Shown in pieces: positions 12,901-24,900 of a stretch of DNA of 64,000 bases (within the stretch, counting starts at the first letter, position 1; each line of letters opens with the position of its first letter). Below the pieces are notes generated by a model. That model saw only the letters and a program-made list of their open reading frames with translations. It was not told the origin of the DNA and made no database searches. Both the position numbers and the translations under genes were made by a program. The DNA is from Actinomycetota bacterium. Lineage in GTDB: Bacteria > Actinomycetota > Actinomycetes > Propionibacteriales > Propionibacteriaceae. The DNA lies in the NCBI GenBank assembly GCA_020161015.1, contig JAIUOT010000057.1, forward strand, positions 62,001 through 126,000. The letters run 5' to 3'.

Positions 12901-15900
12901 CCTCGTCCGCGCCGTGGGTGATCGTCACCCAGGCGTCGGCCCCGGTGCGGGCCAGGACCTGCCCGAGGGTCACGACGACGTCCTCGCGGAGGCTGGTGCC
13001 GAACACGCTCAGGGTGTCGGTGCCGGCGGAGGCCTCGACGGCGATCGAAGCGCCGGCCGCCCCGCGCAGCTCGACGCGGACGCTGTCGTCGCCCCCGGCC
13101 GGGGCGATGGTGACGGCGCCGGTCCAGGCCAGCACCGTGCGGGTGGTGCCGGCCACCAGCACGCCGTCCGCGTCGCCCACGAGGAAGCGGTTGGCCCCCG
13201 CGCCGCCGGTGAGGACGGCCCGTTCGAAGAGGCCGCCCAGGTCCTCGACCGTGACGTCGCCGGCGAAGTCGGTGCCGCTCACCGTGCCGACGACGAACAG
13301 GTTGTCGTACAGGCCCATGTCGGCGTCGAAGGTCTCCACCAGGGTGTCCGTGCCCCCCGCGTCGGCGAAGGTGTCGCGGCCCGCGCCACCGGTGATCGTG
13401 TCGTCGCCGAGGCCGGAGTCGATGGCGTCGGCGTACGGCGATCCGACGATCACGTCGTCGCCCTCTCCGCCGGAGAGGAACAGCGACGCGCGGTCGTCGG
13501 CCATGCCGGAGGCGGTGATCGTGTCGTTGCCGCCGAGCCCCTGGACGGTCACGGCGTCGCCCTCCGCGCGCACGGCACCGACGGCCCACACGCTGTAGTG
13601 GGAGACCCGGGTGATGCGCAGCTGGGTGCTGTCGGCGGTGTCGGGGTTGCCGTCGTCCCAGGTGGCGGTGGCCACGGTGAAGGAGTCCGCGGCGCCCGAG
13701 CCCTGCACGACCAGGCGGTCGGACCCGCCCGCGCCGAACTGGACGGCCAGCGCGGTGACCCCGGTGCCGTCCAGGTCCTGCACGGTCACGCTGTCGGAAC
13801 CGCTGCCCGCGTCGATGACGATGCCCTCGACCGCGGACGACGTCCGGGAGGTCGCGCCGGAGGTGTAGCTCACCGAGGTGCCGCTGGCACCGACGACGAG
13901 GGTGTCGCTGCCGCCGGTCAGGGTGAGCAGCAGGCTGTCGGCGCCCGTCCCGCCGTCGATCACGGTGGTGGCGGCGCCGTTGAGGACGGCCTCCAGGGCG
14001 TCGTCGCCGCTGCCGCCGTCCAGCCGCGCGGTGTAGCCGTTGCCGAGCAGGTGGTCGTTGCCGGCCTCGCCGTAGAGCTGGACGGCGCCGCGTCCCTCGT
14101 GGGACAGGACGTCGTTGCCGTCGCCGCCGCGCAGCGTGCCCCCGCCGGTGCCGGAGGCGGTCAGGACGTCGTCGTCCCCACCGCCGCGGACGGTGGCCGT
14201 CCCGCTGCCGGACACCGTGATCACGTCCCCGCCGGTGCCGCCGTCGAGCTCGACCGGTACCAGCACAGAGTCGCCGACGACCACGGAGTCGTCGCCCGCG
14301 CCGAGGTTCCCGACGATGCTCGTCACGCCGGTGTAGGTGTTGCTGCGCCCGAACGCGGTCACCTTGATGGTCGCGTCGTCCGCGGTGCCGCCGACCTGCT
14401 CGACCACGTACGACTCGGCGGTGTCGGTCTCGCCGATGTTGCGCAGGCTCGCCCGGTCGCCGACGTTCAGGTAGAGCGTGCCGCCGGACCACGTGTGGTC
14501 GGACTCGGTCTCGCCCGCCCCGCCGGCGAGGTAGGTGGGCTGCGGGAACTGCAGGTAGCCGAGGGTGAAGCTGGCGGTCTTGCGGAACGTCCAGAACAGG
14601 AACTTGATCCGGACCTCGATGCTCAGCTCGACCTTCACCCGCCCGTTCTGGCCCGCGGTGGCGGTGTCGAGGGAGAACCAGGCGGAGATGCCGGCGCCGG
14701 CGATCGTGAAGCCGAACGCGCGCACCGAGACGTCCGCGGACAGCCCGAGGGTGAAGTAGTAGGTGCCGTTGTCGCGGGAGACCGAGGCGATGCGGAAGCT
14801 GAAGTCGCCGCGGATGCCGAAGCTGCTCGACCCGATCTGGAGGTAGCCCGACAGCGACACGTCGAAGCTGCCGGCCGAGTTCAGCCAGATGGAACCGCTC
14901 ATCCCGACCAGCCCGAACAGCTTCATGCTCGCGGTGGCGCGCAGCTCCCACTTGCTGCCCACGACCTCGATCGAGAAGGTGGTGCTGACGTCGATGATCG
15001 ACAGGATCGACACCTTGCCGCTGAGGCTGAGGCTGAACGAGTGGGCACGGATCCCGAGCAGTGCGACGCCGGCGGTGTTCAGGCTGAGGTAGCCGCTGCC
15101 CTCGATCGAGAAGACCCCGGAGTCGCCGCCGGCCTTCACCGACACGGCGAGGCGCATGGCGAAGCCCGCGCTCTGCACGGTCGCCGCGCCGGCGGCGTCG
15201 AACGCGAGCCCGGCGATGTCGAAGTGCACGGCGAAGGCGAGCTGGAAGCCCGCGGGCGTGATCGCGATCTCGACGCTGCCGCTCGCGCTGGCCAGGCCGA
15301 TGAAGGTGACGGTGCCGGTGATGCGCAGCAGGAAGCCGGGCGCGACGGTGGTGCCGCCGGGGAGCGTCGCCAGCGCCCCGGTGGTGTTCACCTGCACCAG
15401 GACGGCGCCGGAAAGGGTCAGCCCGATGCCGGAGCCGAAGCCCAGCCCCGCGTCGAGGACGAGTTCGAACGAGGCCACCAGCCCCTTGGCGTTCGCCGTG
15501 AGGCCGGCGTCCACGCCGATGGTCCCGATGCCGGCCAGTGCCAGGTCACCGACGACGTGGAGGGACAGCTCCGTGGTCGAGACCGCGAACTCCACGCTGC
15601 CGTGGATCGTGAGCACGTTCAGCAGCACCAGGTCGCCGGTCATCGTCAGTGCGACCCCGGAGGGGACGGTGACCGTCTCGGGCACCATGTTGCCGTCGCC
15701 GTCGAGGGTGAAGCCGGTGAAGCCGCCGGACGCGTCGTGGTCGACGGCGAAGATCTCGACCTCGCGCTCGTCGGCGAAGGTGTTCACGCTGAGCAGGAAC
15801 GCGCCGTTGAACTTCACGCCCGGCACAGAGCTCGTGCCGACGAGCAGCTCGATGCGGCCGACGAAGCCGGTGTTGCCGGGCCCGACGTAGGCGTTGAGGT

Positions 15901-18900
15901 TCACCAGGCCGGTGACGGCGCCGAGGAACGGGATCGTCCCGCCGACGGCACCGATGACCTCCAGGCGTGCGTCGAGGCCGGAGCCGGCCGCCGTGATGCC
16001 CAGGTAGCCGTCCAGCCGGATGACCCTCGTGATGGCGATGGTCGCCTTCACCGTCGCCTTGACGTAGAACTCCGGGGTGGCGCCCGCCACTGGCTTGCCG
16101 TCCAGCCCGGGCGCGCTGGCGTAGATGGTGAGGGTGGTCGGGTCGCCGGGCTTGAGCAGCGGACGCAGCGCCACCGGGACGTCCAGGCTCAGGGTCTCGC
16201 GCGTGGTGTTGAACATCAGCGACACCGAGCCGGTCACCTCGAAGATGTCCTCGAAGGTCGGCAGGCCGACCGAGACCCCGGCGCCGACCGTGATGCTGCC
16301 GGCCACGCCGATGTGGCCGGGGTCGGTGCGCACGAACAGGACGCCGGTCACCGAGCCGTAGGTGATCGCGTACGCGCCGGTGCCGTAGGTGAACTCGCCG
16401 GTGAGGTAGAGGTCCATCTGCGGGTGCTCGGACATCGAGACCGACAGGTACACCCCGCCCTGCACCCGGAACAGCACCGTGCTGGTGGTGGGGATCTTGA
16501 CCTCGACCTTCGCGGCCAGCTCGAGCCCGAAGCTGTACGGGTTCAGCGCGTAGGTCTTGGTGAGCGGCCCGCCGTTGGCGCCCAGGCCCTCGAGAGTGAG
16601 CGTCTCGGTGCGGGTCTGGCCGGTGAGGTTGATCTGGAGCGTGCCCGCGCCGTACAGCGACAGTCCGTAGGGCTCCAGGGCCGAGAAGTCGGTGTTGACC
16701 GTCGCCACGCCCCAGAACTGCGGGACGGAGGTGCTGGGGTCGCCCAGGTCGAGGATGAACCGTCCGGCGGTGGCGCCCACCGTGCCCAGCCCGTAGATCG
16801 ACATCGCGCCGGAGAAGGTCAGGATGAACACCTTGCGCGCCACGTCGATCTCGAGGGTGACCTGCGCGTGCAGGTCGAGCAGCGGGTCGTCCATCAGGCC
16901 CAGGGCCTGCAGCAGGATGCCGCCGGAGAGCTCGATGAAGAACGACTTCCCCTGCTCGATCAGGGTGAAGTGGCCCGCGGCGGCGGCGCCGGCGTTGCCC
17001 GCGGCGTCCGTCCAGCCGGCGGCGAGGCCGACGTCCACCGCACCGGCGACCAGGCTGCCGGTGTAGAAGTAGCGGACGGTGTCGCCGTCGACGGCGATCG
17101 CGCCGGCCGCGACGAGCGACGAGGCTCCCGCACCGCTCAGCGACAGCGTCCGGGTGAGCAGGGTGGCGAGGGTGAGGCCGCCGACGCCGCTGTAGGTGAC
17201 GTCGAACCACACGGCCTGGACGGGCGTGGCAGCGGTCGCTGCGCCCGCCGTGGCGGCCTGGCCGGTCGTGCTGGCCCAGCTGCCGGCGACGAAGCCGATG
17301 CCGGAGGCTGCCGGCATCGAGCCGGTGAAGCCGAAGAAGTACCGGAAGGTCGAACCGCTGACGAGCACCGGGGTGCCGATCAGGGTGACCGTGCCGCTGG
17401 TGAAGGTGAACTCTGCGGCCGCGTCGGTGATCGTCGCGGGATCGACCGCGTACCCGTTGATGTCGGCGAAGGTGATGTCGACGTAACCCCGGTTGTTGAA
17501 CACCACGACGTCGACGACCTGGCCGGTGTAGGGGCCGGTCACGGTGGCGGTCGGGCTCGCGACGGTGAAGGTCTCGGTCTCCCCGACGTTGCGGGTGCCG
17601 GAGGTGTCGGCGAAGCTGCCGGAGACGAAGGTGATGGTGTACCGCCCCACGGCGAGGGTGCCGCTGAAGGAGTACCGCCAGGTGTTGGTTGTGCCGACCC
17701 GGACGGGGCTGCCGAGGGCGATCTCTGCGCCCGACGCGTCGCGGAGGATGACCTCGCCGCCGCCGATCGTGGCCGGGTCGATGTCGTAGCCGTACGACCC
17801 GCGGAAGGTGATCTCGATGTACTTGCGGAGGTTGATGACGTCGCGGCCGACCGTCTGGCCTGAGTCCGCGGAGTCCGCGGTGGCGCCGACGACGGTGAAG
17901 CCGTAGCGGGCGTCCGCCGGTGGCGCCCGGCCGGCCTCGGGGGTGAACATCGCCAGCGAGACCGTGACGACCACCGCGCCGACGGTGAACGCGCCGTCGA
18001 GCAGGAACCGGTAGGTGGTGCCGGACACCAGGATCGGCGCCTGGCCGGAGACGGTCACCGCTGTGGCGCCGGCGTCCGACAACGTGACCTTGTCCGAGGT
18101 GATCCGGGACGGGTCCAGGGTCCAGCCGGCGTGCCCGGTGAAGGTGATGTCGAGGTAGCTGCTGGCGCTGATCGCCAGCGCGACCGGGGCGGCGTGCCCG
18201 GCGTACGCGTCGTCGGCGAGGACCTCCGACACCTGCCCGGTCGCGCCGGTCACCGTGACGCTGAGCGCCCCGGTGCCGGCCACCGTGACCGGGATCGCCA
18301 CGCCGTCAGCGGTCCGGACGATGCTGCGCGTGGGATCGAGGGTCACCGACACGTTGTTGGCGGTGTCCACGTACAGCTGGAGTCCCTCGGTGGTCGTGTC
18401 GACGTCGAGGTAGGACGCCGCGTCCAGCAGCGAGGCCAGGTCGACACCGTCGGCCACGGTCAGCGACAGCACGGCCTTGCCTGCGGCCGTGATCGTGATC
18501 GTGACGGTGCCGAGCGTGACCGGCGCGGTGGTCGCGAACGACCAGGAGCCCGCCAGCGGGGTGACGGCGACGGTGCCGCTGCCGAACGAGCCGGTGATCC
18601 AGTAACGGATCGTGTAGCTGCTGCCCGTGCCGGACACCAGCAGCGGCGCGCGGGTGGCGTCGAGGGCCGCGGTGCCCAGGCCCGCGCCGGAGAGGGTGAA
18701 CTCCGCGGCGGCGTCCAGCAGGGAGGCGAGGTCGATGGTGCGCCCGTCGGGGGCGGTGAAGACCACGTCGATCCAGGTGCGCGGGTCGCGGCCGTTGATC
18801 ACGTGGATGTCGATGGACGCCCCGGAGGCCGGGTCGGTGATCACAGCGGTCGGGCCGGCGACGGTGAACGAGAGCGTCGTCGCAGCGCTGCCGGCGCCGG

Positions 18901-21900
18901 TGGTGGTCGTGCCGTTGGCGGTGACGTCGGCGTTCTTCACCGCGCCGGCGGCGAAGGCGAGCGTGTACTCGCCCAGCCCGAGCGTGCCGCTGGCCAGGCT
19001 GTAGCGGAACCGGGTGACGCCCAGGGCTGCGGTCGCCGCGGTGAGCAGGTCCTGCCCGCTCGCGAGGTCGGCCTGCTTCAGCACTTGGACGGTCACGGCG
19101 GCCGTGGCCGCGTCCCCGTCGTCGTCGTAGGTGTAGGACGCCACGCCGCCGCTGACCAGCAACGGTGCGAACACGATCCCGGTCGCGGTGGTCACCGCGA
19201 CGATGGGCACCGGCGTGCCGCTGGCGAGCGTCAGTGGGGTGCCGTTGAGCATCAGGGTGAACTCCTGGCCGGTGTCCAGGATGTCGGCCAGGTCGAGGGC
19301 TGCGCCGGACGGGGCGGTGAACACCACGTCGACCCAGGTGGAGGCCTTGTCCACGTCCACCGTGCCGCCGTTGCTGCCCGGGCCGCCCAGGTCGACGCCC
19401 GGCTGGCCGGTGGTGGCCGTCGGGTCGGCCGCGTCGAACACGTCGAAGGTGACCTCGTTGCCGGAGGAGTTCCGGAAGCCCATCTTCAGCTTGCCGTACA
19501 GGGTCAGCAGGCGGACCTGGTCGGGGATGTCGGCGAGGAACAGCACCGTGGCGTTGCCCTGGGCGACCTTGGACAGGTCGACGTACAGGCGCCCGGAGAG
19601 CGAGAGCTGGTCGGCGAGGAAGTTCAGCTTGCCGATGATCAGCACCTTGCCGTCGGTGGAGATCTTGAGGATCACCTGGCCGTTGAACAGCTGCTCCGAG
19701 GTGTAGATCGAGTAGATCTTGGCCGAGCCGGTGATCACCATCGGCGCGGTGAAGGCCGCGAGGAAGCCGCCCATGGACGGGTTGGCCGCGATCGCCTTCG
19801 CCTGGGCGGCCACCTGCGACTTCAGGGAGGTCAGCCAGGTCTCCGCGGTCTCCTGGGTCGGCAGTCCGGCGACCGTGGAGCGCAGCGCGAACGGGTCGTC
19901 CAGCGAGGGCAGGGACTTGAAGAACTCCACCCCGGCGGCGAAGTCGTTGATGCTGAGGCCGGAGTTCGGCTCGAGCAGGATGCCGCCGGGCACCTCGACG
20001 CTCAGGAACACCGACAGCGGGCCGAGCTCGCTGAGGCCCAGCCGGATCGTGAACCCGGCCAGTCCGGCGATCGAGAAGCCGCCCTGGAGGCCGAGGTAGA
20101 ACACCCGCTGGGCCACCGGGGTGGTCGTGTCGAAGGTGCCGATGATGTTGTAGGAGGAGTCCAGGCGCAGGATGCCGCCGACCAGGCCGGCGCTGATCTG
20201 GCCGCCGAAAAGGTCGCCGGCGACGGTGACGCCGAAGGACTCGATCGCGATGATCGGGAACCTGCCCTCCGCCAGCAGGGACGGCTGGATCTTCACGCCC
20301 TCGACCGTGCCGGAGAACTGGAGGCCGGCCAGACCCTGGAGGCCGGTGACCGAGGCGGACAGCGTGATCACGAAGTCGCCGGGGGCGTTCTCGATGTCGT
20401 CCCACTGGATGCCGAGCGCGTTGATGCGGATCGGAAGCCAGCTCGGCCACTTGAACGAGTCGCCGGTGGCGGAGCCCACCGAAAGGAAGATGCCGAAGCC
20501 GGTGAGCGCCCGGAAGCCGCCGTTACCGGTGAAGGCGAAGTTGCGTCCCTCTCCACCGAGGACCAGCGAGCCGATGCTGACCGTGGCACCGACCGAGCCG
20601 AAGCTCACCATCAGCGCGTCGGTGCCGGCCGCGCCGGTGTCGAGGCGGAAGTCGCGGGCGCTCAGCGTGACGTAGCTGCCGATCACCACCGAGAGCGTGT
20701 CGACGCTCATCTGGAAGGCGTCCACCTTGCCGCGGGTGAAGGTGACGGCGATCCGGAAGGCCTCGTCGTCCGCGGTGCCGTCGGCCCGCTTGTCGTCGGC
20801 GGTCTTGCGGTCGGTGAGGGTGGCGGAGAAGGTCTTGCCCGGGAACAGCGCCGCGCCGCCGGAGGCCAGGTAGATCTGGCCGGTGAAGTCGGCGTCCGCC
20901 TTGCCGTCGGTGATCGTGACGCTCAGCCCGGACACGCCGACCCGGATGTCGTCCAGCTCGAGGATGCCGCCGAAGCTCAGCTTCGACGCGCCGGAGGTGG
21001 AGGTCAGGCCGTTCCCGTCCGCGGGCGCCGGCAGGGTCGAGGACGGGGAGCGGAACACCAGCTCCGCTGTGCCGAGGGTGAAGCCGTTGTCGCGGATCAC
21101 CAGGCCGGGGACGAGCCCGGCGGCCAGCACCTCGTCGTTGTTGGCGGGGATGTTGGACTTCGCCGTCGGGTTGTAGGGCCGCAGGTTCCCGGTGATGCCG
21201 AACCGCGGCAGGGTGAGCGTGGCGGTGTTGATCACGACCAGCTGCTGGCCGACCGCCGCGTCCGGGTCGTACTTCACCTGGACGCCGGTGGCGCTCAGCT
21301 GTGCGACGTTCGGGATCTCCGCGGCCAGCGAGGCGACACCGATCGACCAGGCGCCGGTCGGCTCGACCCGGACGTTGCCGCTGAGCAGGCCGAAGACGTC
21401 CACCGCGAGGCCGAAGCTGCCGCTCAGCCCGATCAGGTCGACGCTGACGCCGCTGGAGGTCTGCGCGCTCGTGGGGGCGGCGCCGTTGGTCGCGCCGGTG
21501 CGGCCGAACGCGAGGCTGGCGCGGTTCACCGTGAGCGTGATGGTGATCACGACCATGCCGTCGGCGAACCCGAAGTCGCCCAGCCCGATGCTCGGGTCCT
21601 GCAGCGTCAGCGGCCCGAGCGAGAGGGCTCCGCTGGCCACCTTCTCCCCCGGCGCGGACGGGTCGATCGTGAACGACTGGGTCTGGGCGAAGTTGCGGTT
21701 GCCGTCGGTGGAGGCGAACCCGTTGGCGGCGAAGGTCAGCAGCACGGTGCCCGTGGTGAACAGCCCGACCTGGTTGGCCGTGTTCTTGTCGGTCAGGAAG
21801 TACCGGTACGTCACGGAGGTGGCGCTCGCGTCGCGTCCGGACATCAGCAGGGCTCCGGCGAACTGCGCGTCCGCGACGCCGCTGCCCGACAGCACGAACG

Positions 21901-24900
21901 GCGCCGTGGCGAGGCCGGTCTTGTCGATCGCCGCACCGTCGAGGCTGGTGTAGGTGACGTCGAGGTAGCGCTGGGCGTTCAGCTGCCCGACGGTGATCGT
22001 GCCGCCGTTGGCCGGCGACGCGATGGCCGCGATCGGGCCGGGGGCGGTTTGGGTCGGCGTGGCGGTGAACAGGACGAACGACTCGTCCTCGCCCATGGTG
22101 AGCGCGCCGTTGTTGTCGCCGAACGAGCCGGAGATGAAGCGGACGGTGACCAGCCCGTTGGCCGGGAGGCCGGAGACCGCGTACTCCCAGACGTTCCCGA
22201 CGAGCTTCGGCGTGCCGATCGAGACGGTGGTCGAGACCGTGCCGTTCACGAGCACCTGGAACTCCGGCGCAGCGTCCAGGATCGTCTGCGGGTTGATGCC
22301 CACACCGTTGACGTCGTTGACCGCGATCCTGATCGTCGTCGGCGCCGTCGACAGCACCTGGTTCTTCAGCGGGCCGGCGAGGTCGGCGGTCGGGAAGAGC
22401 GTCGGTGCGGTCACGGCGCCGGTGAGCACGTCGGTGTTCGGGAACAGCTCGAAGCTGACCATCTTGAAGGTGGTGAGCCGGAAGCCGGTCGCCCGCGAGA
22501 TGCTGAAGGCGCCGTAGCCGAGCAGGCTCGCGACGCGGGTGTCGCCGATCTTCACCACGATGGACGCCGGCGTGATCGCCACGTCCAGGTCGCCGTTGGG
22601 CTGGCGGGTCAGCGCCAGGTTGCCGGCGATCTGGAAGACCCCGGCCACCGAGATGGCCAGGTTGGTGGCCCGGAACGAGAAGGTGCCGGCCGGGATCGCG
22701 GCGGCGGGCGTCCCCGAGCCGGGCAGGACGGGCGGGGTGAGCGCCGCGGTGCTGGTGTTGACCGAGAAGGCGACCGTGCCGGAGACGGTGAGGCCGTCGA
22801 GTCCGAACAGGGCGAAGGTGCCGGAGGCGACCAGGGCGAAGCCGGTGGCGTCCTTGACGAACGCGAGGCTGGCGTTGCGGACCAGCACGCCGATCGCGTC
22901 GGGGTTGTCGCTGCCATCGGCGAGCTTCGAGGGGCCCTTGCCGACGAACAGTTCCAGCCCGGTGCCGGCGAAGGTGCCGTCGGCGCCGATCGAGAACTGG
23001 CCGGCCCGCAGTTCCAGGATGTCGCCGAAGCTGAACGACACGTCGGAGACGATGAAGGCGAAGGTCGGGCTCGCCGCCAGGGCGACGTCGAGGGTCTGTG
23101 TGCCCACCTCGATGCTCTGGTCGACCGCGACGCCCGTGGTGTTCACGGTGAAGCCGGCCGACGCGTCGAGCGCGAAGCCGTCTCCGGCCACCGCGACCGT
23201 GCCGGTCAGCATGCCGGCCACGCCGCCGGTCGCCGTCCGCACGGCCGGGGTGGTGCCGACGGCGGGGACCGTGACCGCGCCAGCGCCGAAGACGATCAGC
23301 GCGCCGCTGGCCCCGGTGACGCCCGGCCCTCCGGAGACCGCGCCGGCGCCGATGCTGATGTTCGCCATGGCGATCCGGGTGACGGTCGCGGTGCCCGACC
23401 CGAACCGGTCGAACGCGATGTCGCCGTGCAGGGCGAGGCTGCCGATCGTGATGTCGATGTTGCTGGCGGCGATCCGCAGGTAGGGGCCCTTGCGGAGCAC
23501 GAGGGTGCGGGTGCCCGCGGGCGTCCCGTCCGCGCCGGTGAAGGAGACGGTCTGGGTGACCGCGACGCCCAGCGTGTTCACCTGGAGCGTGAGGTCGGTC
23601 CTGACCCCCACCGGCAGGTTCACCAGGGCGATCGTCCCGGTGAGCTCGCCGGCGAAACCGGTGGGCAGCATCAGCAGGACGCCGCCGCCGCCGGTGAGCC
23701 GGAGGCCGGTGTCGTCGTCGGTGGTGCCCGGGTCGCCGGCGTCGCCGAGGAACAGGCTGACGTCGCTGAAGCCCATCCGGACCACCTTGACCCCGGCCGC
23801 GGTCCGGGTCTGCTCGAAGAGCACGACGCCGGACAGGCTCTGGCCGAACAGGGTGATCGCGGCCGGGTCGTCCAGCAGGCCCACCTGCACGCGCAGGGTG
23901 TTCTTCGGGACGACCAGCGACGCCGTGACCGCACCGATCGTGATGGTGCGCGAGACCGCGGCGGCGGTGGTGTTCACCTGGAGCACGACGGTGGCGTCCA
24001 GGCTGAGGTCCTTCGACAGCGTCGGCGAGAGCGTGATCCCGGCCACCAGCGAGCCGGCGATCCCGCCGCGGGTGATCAGGAGCGCGCCGGTGCTCACCGT
24101 CACGGTGGCGAACGTCGTGGCGCCGTCGCCGAGGGTGAGGCTCGCGTTGCTGACCACGAGCGTCAGCTCCGTGCCGCTGCGGGCGAAGCCTACGTCGCCG
24201 GTCAGGCGCTGCCCGGCGATGCCCACGACCAGCCCGGTGCCGCTCACCGCGACCGACGACGCGGCCAGGGTCGTGCCGTCGAGGTCGTAGGCGCGGGTCA
24301 GGGTGTTGAGCGAGACCTCGAAGGTGCCCGAGAACGTGACGCCGGGGATGTCGATCGCGACCGTCGCGGTGATGCGTCCGGCGATGCCGCCCGGCTGACC
24401 GGCGGACGCCGGGACGATCTGGAGGGTGCCGGAGCCGTTGCTGACGACCACGACGTCGCGACCGTCGCTGCCCAGCCGGAGCGAGAGGTTGGCGAACCCG
24501 ACCGTGGTGAGGTAGCTGCGGGTCGCCGGCAGGTTGCCGTCGTCGTCGAGCTGCGCGCGGCGGTCGACGCTGAGGTCGGTGGCGAACCGCTGGCCGCCCA
24601 GGTCGATCGACACGCCCGTGACCGCGACGCTGACGAAGTCGCCGGCCTCGAGGCGAAGCCGGGTGGTGCTGCCGCCGACGACGAACAGCTCGTCGACCGC
24701 CAGCGGCGTGGTGACGCCGCCCGTCGTGCGCGCCATCCGGTTGATCGAGACCGCGACGCCCGCGCTGATGGGCGCGATGCCCGCGCCGAGGCTGATCGTG
24801 GCCGTGGCGGAGACCGAGCCGGCCAGGCCGTCCGCGGTGACCAGGATCAGTGCCGTGCCGCCGCTGACCCGGACGCCGATGTCGTCGGTGGTGTCATCGG

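Noticed and set aside
7600-14300. A CRISPR array suggested by the regular short repeats
   Set aside because: The periodicity is codon-phased and encodes RTX nonapeptides. Repeats are diverged and there are no uniform spacers.
5882-17863. A 3,993-codon open frame on the plus strand
   Set aside because: It is antisense to the giant gene. The translation is low-complexity and Arg/Ala/Gly/Asp-rich without any domain, as produced by high-GC codon usage on the opposite strand.
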